The position numbers and the translations under genes are program-made. From NCBI GenBank assembly GCA_036821485.1, contig DAISJM010000022.1, positions 1-54,052 of the forward strand: a DNA stretch of 54,052 bases. The letters run 5' to 3'. Under the pieces are notes generated by a model. That model saw only the letters and a program-made list of their open reading frames with translations, had not been told where the DNA came from and searched no databases. This DNA is from DAISJM01 sp036821485. GTDB taxonomy: Bacteria; Verrucomicrobiota; Kiritimatiellia; CAIQIC01; JAGNIJ01. This document shows positions 26,267 to 35,353 of the stretch, piece by piece (the stretch's first letter is position 1; each line of letters begins with the position of its first letter).

Positions 26267-29044
26267 TTACTTCGATTGCTGAATCGCAGCCTGTGCCGCC
26301 GCCAGTCGCGCAATCGGCACGCGGTACGGCGAGCAGCTCACGTAGTTCAGGCCAACCTTGTAGCAGAACTTCACGCTGTTCGGATCGCCGCCGTGTTCAC
26401 CGCAGATGCCGCACTTGAGGTCGGGACGCGTCTCGCGGCCCTTCTTCACGCCCATCTCGACAAGCTTGCCCACGCCGTTCTGGTCCAGCGTCTGGAAAGG
26501 ATCCACCGGCAGAATCTTGTTTTCGAGATAGTCCGGCAGGAACACGCCGATGTCATCGCGGCTGAAGCCGAACGTCATCTGCGTCAGATCGTTGGTGCCG
26601 AAGCTGAAGAACTCCGCCGTCTCGGCGATCTGATCCGCCACCAGCGCGGCGCGCGGAATCTCGATCATCGTGCCGACCATGTACTTCACCTTGGACTTGC
26701 GAGCCTTGATGATGCTGTCAGCCGTTTCGCGGATGATCTTCTCGCAGAAGTCCACCTCGGCCTTGGTGCCGACGAGCGGGATCATGATCTCGGGGAGAAC
26801 CTTGACGCCCTTCTTCTCGACGTTGCACGCCGCTTCGATGATCGCCTGGGCCTGCATTTTGCAGAGCTCCGGGAAGGTGATCGAGAGACGGCAGCCGCGG
26901 TGACCCAGCATCGGGTTTAACTCGTGAAGCTGCTTCACGCGGTTCTGAACCTGCTCCACCGTCACGCCAAGACGCTGGGCCATTTCGGCCTGCGCAGCGT
27001 CGGTATGCGGCACGAACTCGTGCAACGGCGGATCGATCAGGCGAATGGTGACCGGCAGGGTATCCATCGCCGTGAAAATGCCTTCGAAGTCGCCGCGCTG
27101 CAGCGGGAGCAGCTTGGCCAGCGCCTTCTCGCGGCCCGGCAGGTCTGTCGCCAGGATGAACTCGCGGACGGACCAGATGCGGTCGCCCTCGAAGAACATG
27201 TGTTCCGTGCGGCAGAGGCCGATGCCTTCGGCGCCGAACTCGCGGGCAGCTTCAGCGTCCTTGGGCAGGTCGGCATTCGTGCGGACCTTCATCTTCCTGA
27301 ATTCATCCGACCACTTGGAGACCTGCTGATACATCTTGTAGATCGGGTGCTTCTGGGCTGCCTTGTCACCCTTGACCACGCCGAGGACCACCGGGCTCGC
27401 CTGCGTCGGGATCTGGCCGGCATATACGATACCGGTCGAGCCGTTGACGCTGATCCAGTCGCCTTCCTTGAGGACCTTGCCGGCGACCTTGATCGTGCGT
27501 GTCTTGTAATCGATGTTCAGTTCGCTCGCGCCGGTAACGCAGCACTTGCCCCAGCCACGGGCAACGACCGCCGCGTGGGAGGTCATGCCGCCGGTGCTCG
27601 TGAGAATGCCCTGGGCCGCCCACATACCGCCGACATCTTCGGGGCTCGTCTCATGGCGAACCAGGATGATCTTCTCGTCCTTGTTCTTCTTGACCATGTC
27701 TTCCGCGTCGTGCGCGAAGAAGACGATTTTGCCCACCCCGGCGCCCGGGCCGGCCGGCAGACCGGAGGTCAACTTCTCGGCCGTCTTCTCGGCTTCCACA
27801 TCGAAGATGGGGAACAAGAGCTGCTCGAGATCGCCGCCGTCCAACTTCAACAGTGCTTCCTTCGGAGTCAGAATCTTCTTCTGGGGCTTGCCCGTCATCA
27901 CGTCCTTGCCCGTGGCCATTTCCACGGACCAACGGACGCCGGCAAGGCCGGTGCGCTTCGCATTACGGGTCTGCAGCATCCACAACTTGCCCTGCTCGAC
28001 GGTGAACTCAACGTCCTGCGGGTACTTGTAGTGCTGTTCGAGCTTCTGCATGATCTTGCAAAGCTGGTCGTAGGCCTTCTTCCAGATCGCATCCGTCTCG
28101 CTGGGCATATCGTGCAGGTCTTTCGGTGTGCGAATGCCGGCCACGACGTCTTCGCCCTGGGCGTTGATCAGGTACTCGCCCATCGGCTTCGATGCACCGG
28201 TCGAGCCATCGCGCGTGAACGCCACGCCCGTGCCGGAGGTGCTGCCCATGTTGCCGAATACCATCGTGCAGATATTCACGGCCGTGCCGAGCAGACCCGT
28301 GATCTTGTTGATCTGGCGGTACTTCACCGCGCGCTCACCGTCCCAGCTGCTGAACACGGCATTGATGGACAGACGAAGCTGCTCCATCGGATCCTGCGGG
28401 AAGGGCTTCTTGACGTGCTCCTGGTAGACGCGCTTGTAGATGCCGCAGAGCTCCTTGAGCTGATCGGCGGTCAGGTCCGTGTCCTGCTTCGCGCCGTATT
28501 TGTCCTTCACCTTCTGCATCTCGTGCTCGAAGTGCTCGTGCTCGAGACCGGTCGTCGGGCCCATGACGACATCGCCGAACATATCGATGAACCGACGGTA
28601 GCAATCCCACGCCGTACGCGGATTCTTGGTCTGGTCGATGAAGCCCTGGATGGACTTGTCGGTGAGACCGAGGTTGAGGACCGTGTCCATCATGCCGGGC
28701 ATCGAGACCGCAGCGCCGGAACGGACGGAAACCAAGAGCGGATCGCGCACATCGCCGAGCTTCTTGCCGGTCATCTTCTCCAGCTTCGTGAGCTGGGCCT
28801 TGAGCTGGTCCATCATGCCGGCAGGATACTGACCGCCGTGCTTGCTGAAGTAGGCGCATGCCTCCGTGGAAATCGTCAAGCCGGGCGGAACGGGAAGGTC
28901 CGCGTTCGCCATCTCGGCGAGGTTGGCACCCTTGCCGCCAAGAATCGCCTTCATCGTCTGGTCGCCTTCCGTGTGCTTCTTGCCGAAGCCATAGAAGAAG
29001 ACGTATTGTTTCTTCGAACTGGTGTTTTTCACCTGCTTAGCCAT
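26267..29044 (-). CDS. ppdK: Pyruvate, phosphate dikinase
   Basis: Interconverts pyruvate + ATP + Pi and PEP + AMP + PPi, in the cytoplasm. At 925 aa it is slightly longer than the usual 870-900. The N-terminal ATP-grasp domain (about residues 15-390) includes GGKGANLAEM and SGAAVSMPGMMDT. The swivelling phosphohistidine domain has His490 in GGMTSHAAVVARGWGKCC, with CC replacing the more usual P-x before the valine. The C-terminal PEP/pyruvate barrel has GTNDLTQMTFGFSRDD and the catalytic Cys881 in GICGEHGGD. The start has GGAG 9 nt upstream and a clear promoter at 29107-29134. It supports gluconeogenesis or PPi-linked glycolysis. Confidence 0.97.
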   Translation of the reverse strand: MAKQVKNTSSKKQYVFFYGFGKKHTEGDQTMKAILGGKGANLAEMANADLPVPPGLTISTEACAYFSKHGGQYPAGMMDQLKAQLTKLEKMTGKKLGDVRDPLLVSVRSGAAVSMPGMMDTVLNLGLTDKSIQGFIDQTKNPRTAWDCYRRFIDMFGDVVMGPTTGLEHEHFEHEMQKVKDKYGAKQDTDLTADQLKELCGIYKRVYQEHVKKPFPQDPMEQLRLSINAVFSSWDGERAVKYRQINKITGLLGTAVNICTMVFGNMGSTSGTGVAFTRDGSTGASKPMGEYLINAQGEDVVAGIRTPKDLHDMPSETDAIWKKAYDQLCKIMQKLEQHYKYPQDVEFTVEQGKLWMLQTRNAKRTGLAGVRWSVEMATGKDVMTGKPQKKILTPKEALLKLDGGDLEQLLFPIFDVEAEKTAEKLTSGLPAGPGAGVGKIVFFAHDAEDMVKKNKDEKIILVRHETSPEDVGGMWAAQGILTSTGGMTSHAAVVARGWGKCCVTGASELNIDYKTRTIKVAGKVLKEGDWISVNGSTGIVYAGQIPTQASPVVLGVVKGDKAAQKHPIYKMYQQVSKWSDEFRKMKVRTNADLPKDAEAAREFGAEGIGLCRTEHMFFEGDRIWSVREFILATDLPGREKALAKLLPLQRGDFEGIFTAMDTLPVTIRLIDPPLHEFVPHTDAAQAEMAQRLGVTVEQVQNRVKQLHELNPMLGHRGCRLSITFPELCKMQAQAIIEAACNVEKKGVKVLPEIMIPLVGTKAEVDFCEKIIRETADSIIKARKSKVKYMVGTMIEIPRAALVADQIAETAEFFSFGTNDLTQMTFGFSRDDIGVFLPDYLENKILPVDPFQTLDQNGVGKLVEMGVKKGRETRPDLKCGICGEHGGDPNSVKFCYKVGLNYVSCSPYRVPIARLAAAQAAIQQSK

Positions 29045-29106
29045 GGGATATATCTCCTGTCTTGTAGACCCTTAACAAACGGTTATTCCGGCGTAAGAGC
29101 CCGCAC

Positions 29107-29134
29107 ACTCTAGCAGACGGAAGTTCTGTGTCAA
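29107..29134 (-). promoter_or_regulatory. Sigma-70 promoter of ppdK
   Basis: On the minus strand perfect TTGACA (29129-29134), 16-bp spacer, TAGAGT (29107-29112). The predicted start near 29100 gives a leader of about 56 nt. Confidence 0.6.
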
Positions 29135-29174
29135 GATACGAACCCGGCGGCTGGAAGGAGGGGTTTGGCACGCC

Positions 29175-31127
29175 TCAGACGGGCGATTTTGTGGTGACTT
29201 CCACGGCAATAATGCAGATATCGTCGGTAACCGGCTCGTCGCCCACAAATTGGGTAATGGCCTGCATCATGCCGTCGACAATCTCCCGGGCATTCTTATA
29301 CATCAGGCCCCGCAGCACCTTTTCCATGCGCGCAATCCCGAATTCCTCGCCCCGCATGTTATGGGCCTCGTACACCCCGTCCGTGAAGAAGACGAATACA
29401 TCGCCATCCACCAAGCGGCAGTAGCCCCCGGTGTAGGTCTCAAGGGGCATCAACCCCAACGCCGCCCCTCGCGGCATCGGAACCTCAAGCCGGCTGATCC
29501 GGCCAACACTGCGATGCAAATGGAACGGCGACGGATGCCCCGCCGAGGAGAAAGTGCCCACCCGCGCCGTCGTGTCGGCGACGAAATAGAAGGCAGACGC
29601 AAACAACGGATTCGGCACGCTGCGCAGCAGCCCGCAAAACATCTTGTTCATTTCGGTGACGAAGTGCCGCGCGTTGCGCCCCTGGGGCGCAAGGTCGTCG
29701 ATCAGCGTGCGAATGATCGCCGTGATCAGCGCGCTGCGCGTCCCGTGCCCCATCACGTCCGCGATAAATACACCTGCCGCATCCGGCTTCAGCGGAAGGA
29801 TGTTGTAGAAGTCGCCGCCCAGCGCCAACGCCGGCTGGTAACGATGATAGAAGTCCAGCCTCAGCCGCCCGTCGATGTGAACCTCCGGTATGCGGGGATA
29901 CGGACGATCAAGATAGGCCTGCTGGAAATCCCGTGCGAGACTCAGATCGCGCTGCATTTCTGTCGTCTGCACAGCGTACTGCTCGCGAATGTCCTGCTGC
30001 AGTTCATGCAGCCAGCCGTCCAGCTGTTGCCTCAGCGACACAACATGCTGTTTGTTTTTCAGATCGTCCAGAGCCTGCGCGCGACCAAAGGCCGTTTGCA
30101 GAATCCAGTCGCCGGCCTCCAGCAACTCGCGATACGGCCCGCCGAAAACACCGCCGGACCATCGCTGAACAAGATATGTCCAACCTATTGCAAGACAAAG
30201 CGTTATGACTATGCACGCGGCCGTTGTTCCATAGACATCCATCGGAATGGGATGCTCGCGCTGGAGCAGGACGGCCCAGAGGGGTTGCAGCCATTGTACC
30301 GAGCTATCCAGCGGCTCGCCCTTGAATCGCACACCTTCGTACCAGCCCTCGGGCTTCCCCTTTTCGCGGTACAAGGCGGACAGCTTGAAGGCGGCGTTCC
30401 CATAGTCGCTGCGATGCCCTGCGGCCAGCCAACTGCGCTCACCAACCAGGAGCACGCCGTATCGATTCGACACGCCGGGATCCAACAGCCCCGCGGCAAA
30501 TTGCTCCACTCCAAGCTCTGCACGCAGAACCCCTTTCACAGAACGCGACCCGGCATCTCGCACGGCCACGGCAAGGCCGATTCGGTTATCAGCGTTCAAC
30601 CCCTCGGACACGGGAACGCCATCCCGCTGCTGAAAGGCTGCCTTCCACCAGTCCGCGGCGCCATAGTTGTAGAGCGGCGTCCGCTCCGAGGCGGCCACCA
30701 CATTTCCCTGGCGATCAGTCACAAAGATCAATGCAAGCGTGCGCTCGTTCATCCGCAGCCGCTGCAGCGTCTCGCCCAAGGCGTTGTCCAACACGCTGCG
30801 AACCCGAATGTCATCGCGCGGGAGGATGGGCCAGTTGTCATTCGACGCCACGACGTTCGTTGTCTGCAGCGGCTGCCCTTCCTTGTCCACTGCGTTCAGA
30901 AGAAGCTTCGTGTTCGGCAACAGGCCCACCACACGCAACCGCGAAAGCTCCGTGTCCAGCCGCGCGGAAACCTTCTGTATGAGATTCTCGCGGACTTCAA
31001 GAGGCGCCGCGTAGTGATGGCGAAGGAGTACGCCCCAGACGGCGATGTCGATGGCGGCCAGCGTGATGTAGACAGGCAGCAGCGCAAACAGCGTTATGCA
31101 CCTGCGCATCTGGGTGTCGAGACTCAT
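29175..31127 (-). CDS. Membrane-bound SpoIIE/RsbU-type PP2C serine phosphatase, 650 aa
   Basis: Topology: TM1 (about residues 7-33), an extracytoplasmic sensor of about 265 residues resembling a Cache domain (LIFVTDRQGNVVAASE, DWWKAAFQQRDGVPVS), TM2 (about 297-321), a charged linker with coiled-coil potential, and a C-terminal PP2C/SpoIIE domain (about 420-645). Metal-binding acidic motifs are present: LALGGDFYN, FIADVMGHGTRSALITA, FFTDGVYEA and TDDICII. The usual GGDFYD reads FYN here. The start at 31127 (MSLDTQMRR) is chosen over an upstream ATG at 31274 because it has AAGGATAGG and places TM1 at the N-terminus. It is divergent from the receiver protein at 31387. Such phosphatases usually act on anti-sigma-factor antagonists; none is in the window. 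Confidence 0.9.
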   Translation of the reverse strand: MSLDTQMRRCITLFALLPVYITLAAIDIAVWGVLLRHHYAAPLEVRENLIQKVSARLDTELSRLRVVGLLPNTKLLLNAVDKEGQPLQTTNVVASNDNWPILPRDDIRVRSVLDNALGETLQRLRMNERTLALIFVTDRQGNVVAASERTPLYNYGAADWWKAAFQQRDGVPVSEGLNADNRIGLAVAVRDAGSRSVKGVLRAELGVEQFAAGLLDPGVSNRYGVLLVGERSWLAAGHRSDYGNAAFKLSALYREKGKPEGWYEGVRFKGEPLDSSVQWLQPLWAVLLQREHPIPMDVYGTTAACIVITLCLAIGWTYLVQRWSGGVFGGPYRELLEAGDWILQTAFGRAQALDDLKNKQHVVSLRQQLDGWLHELQQDIREQYAVQTTEMQRDLSLARDFQQAYLDRPYPRIPEVHIDGRLRLDFYHRYQPALALGGDFYNILPLKPDAAGVFIADVMGHGTRSALITAIIRTLIDDLAPQGRNARHFVTEMNKMFCGLLRSVPNPLFASAFYFVADTTARVGTFSSAGHPSPFHLHRSVGRISRLEVPMPRGAALGLMPLETYTGGYCRLVDGDVFVFFTDGVYEAHNMRGEEFGIARMEKVLRGLMYKNAREIVDGMMQAITQFVGDEPVTDDICIIAVEVTTKSPV

Positions 31128-31386
31128 GCCTATCCTTGTATACCCGCGCACGCCCCACACCCACGTTAACAACCCCGGCGGCCACGCGCGCAGAATGGAT
31201 ACATACTGACACAGTCTCCCTGTATCCGCCAGTAGGATCTCCCCATGTCGGACTGGTTGTAGGGAGTTTGGCAACGCTTGTAGGATATTAGGAAGATGCC
31301 CCTTTTGGGGTTGTGCAGTTTGCTGAATGGGCGTACTCGCTCACGATGGGTTTTCTTGCGGGGGTGTTGTTGTGCATCAACGGGCA

Positions 31387-31779
31387 ATGAAGGTATTGAT
31401 AACGGACGATCAGGAGGATATGCGCCAACTCTTTCGGCGCGTCCTCCAATCGATGGGCTACACGTGTGACGTCGCCGTGGATGGCCGCGACTGCCTTGTG
31501 AAGTGCGAGACCGAGAACTACGATGTCATCTTCCTCGACCTCGTCATGCCTGAACTCGACGGCGAGACCACACTGCAAATCCTCAAGCGACACCACCCGG
31601 GCACCAGCGTCATCGTCTCCTCTATTCAGGACGACGAGGAAGCCATCCGCCAGTTGTTCAAACTCGGCGCCACGGCCTATATCGTCAAACCGTTTACGTC
31701 ACACGAAATCCGTGGCGTGATGACGACGCTGGAGAACCGTAAAACAGCCGCCGGGCTTCAGATGGCCGCCGCCTGCTGA
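31387..31779 (+). CDS. Single-domain response regulator (CheY-like), 130 aa
   Basis: A receiver domain only. It has the acidic pair Asp7/Asp8 (LITDDQED), phospho-acceptor Asp51 (IFLDLVMPELDG), Ser78/Ser79 (VIVSS) and Lys101 (YIVKPF). There is no output domain, so it must act by protein contact. The start (MKVLITDD) is the ATG at 31387; an in-frame ATG 60 nt upstream would add a non-conserved tail. It is divergent from the SpoIIE-type phosphatase gene across 259 bp, which suggests a functional pair, but the partner kinase is not in the window. Confidence 0.92.
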   Translation: MKVLITDDQEDMRQLFRRVLQSMGYTCDVAVDGRDCLVKCETENYDVIFLDLVMPELDGETTLQILKRHHPGTSVIVSSIQDDEEAIRQLFKLGATAYIVKPFTSHEIRGVMTTLENRKTAAGLQMAAAC

Positions 31780-31789
31780 CCTCCGTCAA

Positions 31790-31820
31790 TCGTAACACGC
31801 TGTTGTGCAGGATGTTACGA
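31790..31820. terminator. Bidirectional hairpin between convergent genes
   Basis: TCGTAACA (31790-31797) and TGTTACGA (31813-31820) are perfect inverted repeats in the 45-bp gap between the response regulator and mnmG, whose 3' ends face each other. The stem is modest and there is no U tract. Confidence 0.4.
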
Positions 31821-31824
31821 CCTA

Positions 31825-33834
31825 CTATCGGCTCTTGATCCACACAGCCAGGATGGATATATCGGAAGGATTCACGCCGGAAATCCGCGCAGCCTGTCCG
31901 AGATTCTCCGGACGAATTCGCTTTAACTTCTCTCTCGATTCATGCCGCAGCGACTTAATCTCGTCGTAGTTTACCCACGCCGGAATCACCTGCCGCTCGA
32001 TGCTCTCCGCGCGCTCGATATGCTTCAGCTCGCGCGCAATGTAGCCATCGTACTTGATCCGAATTTCTACCTGCTCGATCACGTCCGCCGGCAGTTCCGA
32101 TCGCCGGCCGGGAATGTCCGCGTATCGCGCCCCCGGTCTCATCAACATCTGCGCCAACGACGATCCCTCGACGAACACCGTCCTGAGTCGCGCGAGCTCT
32201 TCATCGATCATCTTGGCCTTCGCCTCGATGTCGTCCAATACCGTGGACGACACGATGCCCAGCTCGCGCGACTTGGCGAGCAACCGGAAGGCCGTGTTGT
32301 CCTGCCTGAGGATCAGGCGGTGCTCCGCGCGCGATGTGAACATCCTGTAAGGTTCCTCCGTCCCCTTGGTCACCAAATCATCGATCAGAACACCAAGATA
32401 TGCGTCGCCTCTTCCAAGTGTTAATGCTTTGCGCCCCAACGTTTTAAGTGCAGCGTTTGCCCCTGCAACAAACCCCTGTCCTGCAGCTTCCTCGTAACCA
32501 GTTGTGCCATTGACCTGACCAGCAAAGTAGAGATTCTCGACCAGCTTTGTCTCCAGCGTATGCTGCAACTGAGTCGGGTCAAAATAGTCGTACTCGATCG
32601 CGTAACCTGGCTTCAGGAACACCGCCCGCTCCAGTCCGGGAATCGAGTGGATCATCTCCAACTGGATATCTTCCGGAAGGCTGTTCGACGTCCCGTTCGG
32701 GTAGATCTCAAGAGCGTCCCGCCCCTCCGGTTCGACAAAGACGTGATGCGAGTCGTGGTGGGCAAACTTGACGATCTTGTCCTCAATGGACGGACAATAC
32801 CTCACGCCGGTTCCCTCGATCATGCCACCGTACAGGGCGCTGTCACCAAGGTGGTCGGAGATGATCCTGTGGGTCTCCGCCGTCGTGTGGGTCAGATAGC
32901 ATGGCATCTGGTTGCTTCCAAGTACCCATGGCCGAAGGGGGCCTCCAAGACCGGATTGTTCCACGTGGAACAACGGGGCGGAGACCGGCGGCCAGAGACC
33001 AGCAGCCCGGCACACTCCTTCTGGATGCCGGCTTCCGTCCTGCGGCCTCTGATCTATGACCTCTGACCTATGACTTCTGGCCTCTGAGGCGCCGTCGGCG
33101 CCTTGTTCCACGTGGAACAATGCCCATTCCTGCCTTGCGGCCGCCGAGAAGAACGGCGGCGGGACAACGCCAGGCTGTATGGCCATTTTGGCGTAATCCA
33201 CGCTATCCCTGTGCAGACGAGGCGGCGTTCCCGTCTTGAGCCTGGCGCCACGGAATCCGAGGCATCTGAGGCTGCTCCCAAGCGCATTTGCGGCAGGCTC
33301 TCCCATGCGCCCGCCTTGGAACGAACGCTTGCCTATGTGGATCGTCCCATTGAGGAATGTCCCGGCCGTAAGGACCACTGCCTTGCCGCAGATCCTGGAT
33401 CCATCTTCCGCCACAACACCGGCGAGCTTGCCGCCCTCCATCCACAGATCCGCCACCGTCGCGCCAATCACTGTCAGGTTTGCGGTGGCGGCGAGAACGG
33501 CTGCCATTCTTGCCGAGTAGGCTGCCTTGTCGCACTGCGCCCGGTTGGCTTGAACCGCAGGACCCTTCCGCGTATTCAAAACGCGAAATTGAATTCCGGT
33601 GTAGTCCGTGTTCCGCGCCATCTCGCCGCCAAGTGCGTCGACTTCAAAAACGATGTGCGACTTGGCCATCCCGCCGATCGACGGATTACAGGACATTCTT
33701 GCGACGGCGGCAGGGTCCATGGTGAACAGCGCCGTCTTCGCGCCAAGCCTGGACGATGCCAGCGCGGCCTCACATCCTGCATGGCCACCGCCGACGACGA
33801 TCACATCAAAGATACTGTTACGTGCTGAAGACAT
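31825..33834 (-). CDS. mnmG: tRNA uridine-5-carboxymethylaminomethyl synthesis enzyme MnmG with an in-frame parS-bearing insertion
   Basis: FAD- and NADH-binding subunit of the MnmEG complex that modifies U34 of tRNA. The FAD motif VVGGGHAGCEAA is at residues 13-24. Also present are MSCNPSIGG, TGTFLNG, GRLKTG-like GARLKTGTPPR and GVRYCPSIEDK, and the AEHRLILRQDNT C-terminal region. The protein is 669 aa against a usual 620-630. The extra residues (about 235-300) lie in a poorly conserved loop just before QMPCYLTHTT and carry two copies of LFHVEQ, encoded by two perfect 18-bp palindromes. The ATG at 33834 is preferred over TTG at 33840; neither has a strong Shine-Dalgarno. It lies 51 bp downstream of mnmE in the same orientation. 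Confidence 0.95.
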   Translation of the reverse strand: MSSARNSIFDVIVVGGGHAGCEAALASSRLGAKTALFTMDPAAVARMSCNPSIGGMAKSHIVFEVDALGGEMARNTDYTGIQFRVLNTRKGPAVQANRAQCDKAAYSARMAAVLAATANLTVIGATVADLWMEGGKLAGVVAEDGSRICGKAVVLTAGTFLNGTIHIGKRSFQGGRMGEPAANALGSSLRCLGFRGARLKTGTPPRLHRDSVDYAKMAIQPGVVPPPFFSAAARQEWALFHVEQGADGASEARSHRSEVIDQRPQDGSRHPEGVCRAAGLWPPVSAPLFHVEQSGLGGPLRPWVLGSNQMPCYLTHTTAETHRIISDHLGDSALYGGMIEGTGVRYCPSIEDKIVKFAHHDSHHVFVEPEGRDALEIYPNGTSNSLPEDIQLEMIHSIPGLERAVFLKPGYAIEYDYFDPTQLQHTLETKLVENLYFAGQVNGTTGYEEAAGQGFVAGANAALKTLGRKALTLGRGDAYLGVLIDDLVTKGTEEPYRMFTSRAEHRLILRQDNTAFRLLAKSRELGIVSSTVLDDIEAKAKMIDEELARLRTVFVEGSSLAQMLMRPGARYADIPGRRSELPADVIEQVEIRIKYDGYIARELKHIERAESIERQVIPAWVNYDEIKSLRHESREKLKRIRPENLGQAARISGVNPSDISILAVWIKSR
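32956..32973. other. parS: parS-like site 1 (TTGTTCCACGTGGAACAA)
   Basis: Perfect 18-bp palindrome containing TGTTCCACGTGGAACA, which fits the ParB-binding parS consensus (T)GTTNCACGTGNAAC(A). It lies inside mnmG and encodes LFHVEQ (residues 288-293). Confidence 0.8.
33046..33087. repeat. Six tandem 7-bp repeats (CCTCTGA type) inside mnmG
   Basis: Units CCTCTGA, TCTATGA, CCTCTGA, CCTATGA, CTTCTGG and CCTCTGA run head to tail between the two parS-like sites. They are followed directly by the inverted repeat GGCGCC-GTC-GGCGCC (33088-33102), which abuts the second parS-like site. The stretch looks like intergenic repeat DNA carried in frame. Confidence 0.7.
33103..33120. other. parS: parS-like site 2 (TTGTTCCACGTGGAACAA)
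   Basis: Identical to the site at 32956-32973 and 147 bp (49 codons) away. It is in the same reading frame and again encodes LFHVEQ (residues 239-244). Confidence 0.8.
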
Positions 33835-33885
33835 AATCAACGCAATAGCCGATTGTTACATCACAACATGGTTCATGCGCGTAGG

Positions 33886-35262
33886 TTACTTTCCGATGCA
33901 GAATCTGCTGAAGACTGAGTTCAGAAGCTCCGTATGATAGACCCGGCCAGTAACCATGCCGAGCGACTCCAGCGCCGCGCGAAGACGCGTTGCAGCAAGC
34001 GCCACTTGATCCTCACGCTCGGAGCGCAGTTGTTCCAGCGCGGCGTCCGTCTCCTTTAACGCTCCATCAAGAAGGATGCGATGCCTTTCGGAGATCACCG
34101 CATGCGGCATGGTCGACGCATGCAGAGCAGCCTCGATCATCCTGGTCATCGCGCAACGGACCTCGGGCACTCCATCGCCGCCGGTAAGCGAGCATGGTAT
34201 CGCAAGTCGCCCGACAATCTCGGCCGGCGCAACACGCATTCCGAGATCGATCTTGTTGAGGATGACTATGCAGCGCTTCGGATCGAACCTTTCGATCTGG
34301 ACGCGATCCTCCTGCGAGAGGGGCTGCGATGCGTCCACGACGTGCAGGTGTAGATCAGCCTTGCCCATCTGCATCACGGTCCGCCGAACTCCTTCTTTTT
34401 CGATCACGCAATCCGTCTCACGAAGCCCCGCCGTATCCACCATCCGAATCGGGAAACCATCGAGAATAAGGCCTTCCTCGATGGTATCACGCGTTGTGCC
34501 TGGTATAGGGGAAACTATGGATCGATCACGTCCTAGCAGTGTATTCATCATGGTAGACTTCCCCACATTGGGCCTACCAGATATAACCACAATGGCTCCG
34601 TCTCTGAGCACATGGCCCTCATCCCAACTCGAGATGAGTTCGGCCATGGAAGCGCGTGTGGCCTGCAATCTGTCGACGATCTCGCGGACATCGGTTTGAG
34701 GCAGTTCGTCATCGGCGAAGTCGAGCGTGGCTTCGATATCAGCCGCTGCCGCCAAGAGTTGATCGTAGACCTTATTGAAGCGCGCGCTGAGCGACCCTTC
34801 GAGTTGCTCGAGCGCCGCCGCTGCTGCGCGGTCCGATTTCGCGCGCACCAGATCGAGTACGGCCTCGGCCTGAAGAAGATCGAGCCTCCCGTTCAGGAAC
34901 GCGCGCTGCGTGAACTCGCCCGGCTCAGCGAGCCGGGCGCCGGCTTCAACCACTCGTCGCAGGATGCGCCGCGCAACGATGTTGCCGCCGTGCCCCTGAA
35001 TCTCCACGACATCTTCTCCCGTGTAACTGCGTGGCGCGCGCATGACGAGCAGCAGAACGTCGTCAATGACGCGGCCGTCAGCATCTGTAACATGCCCATG
35101 GATAATGACTTGCGATGGCCTCGCTGATGGAATATCGCCGCTGCAGGCGAAGACCGTGTCGGCAATCTTCAGGCTCTCCGGGCCCGAGATCCGAACGATC
35201 GAAACGCCGCCTTCGCCGGCGGCGGTGGCTATAGCCGCAATCGTGTAATCTGATGCGTTCAT
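33886..35262 (-). CDS. mnmE: tRNA modification GTPase MnmE
   Basis: Partner GTPase of MnmG in tRNA U34 modification. N-terminal tetrahydrofolate-binding domain (DYTIAAIATAAGEGGVSIVRISGP), helical domain, and an inserted G domain with GRPNVGKS (residues 229-236), PGTTRDT (254-260), DTAG (276-279) and NKID (336-339). It ends in the catalytic FCIGK motif. The 458-aa length is typical. GGAAGAG lies 8 nt before the ATG. mnmG follows after 51 bp in the same direction, the usual gene pair, but no rsmG, parA or parB follows. Confidence 0.97.
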   Translation of the reverse strand: MNASDYTIAAIATAAGEGGVSIVRISGPESLKIADTVFACSGDIPSARPSQVIIHGHVTDADGRVIDDVLLLVMRAPRSYTGEDVVEIQGHGGNIVARRILRRVVEAGARLAEPGEFTQRAFLNGRLDLLQAEAVLDLVRAKSDRAAAAALEQLEGSLSARFNKVYDQLLAAAADIEATLDFADDELPQTDVREIVDRLQATRASMAELISSWDEGHVLRDGAIVVISGRPNVGKSTMMNTLLGRDRSIVSPIPGTTRDTIEEGLILDGFPIRMVDTAGLRETDCVIEKEGVRRTVMQMGKADLHLHVVDASQPLSQEDRVQIERFDPKRCIVILNKIDLGMRVAPAEIVGRLAIPCSLTGGDGVPEVRCAMTRMIEAALHASTMPHAVISERHRILLDGALKETDAALEQLRSEREDQVALAATRLRAALESLGMVTGRVYHTELLNSVFSRFCIGK

Positions 35263-35353
35263 GTTGTTGCTCTTCCAGGAACAGCCTGAAGATTATCGCT
35301 GCCTCGAGGGGCAAAGGGGAGCAATTTCTGTCACGGCAAACCGACGCTCGCGG

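Noticed and set aside
26924..29113. 729-aa open frame on the plus strand
   Set aside because: Antisense to ppdK, which is unmistakable; low-complexity composition.
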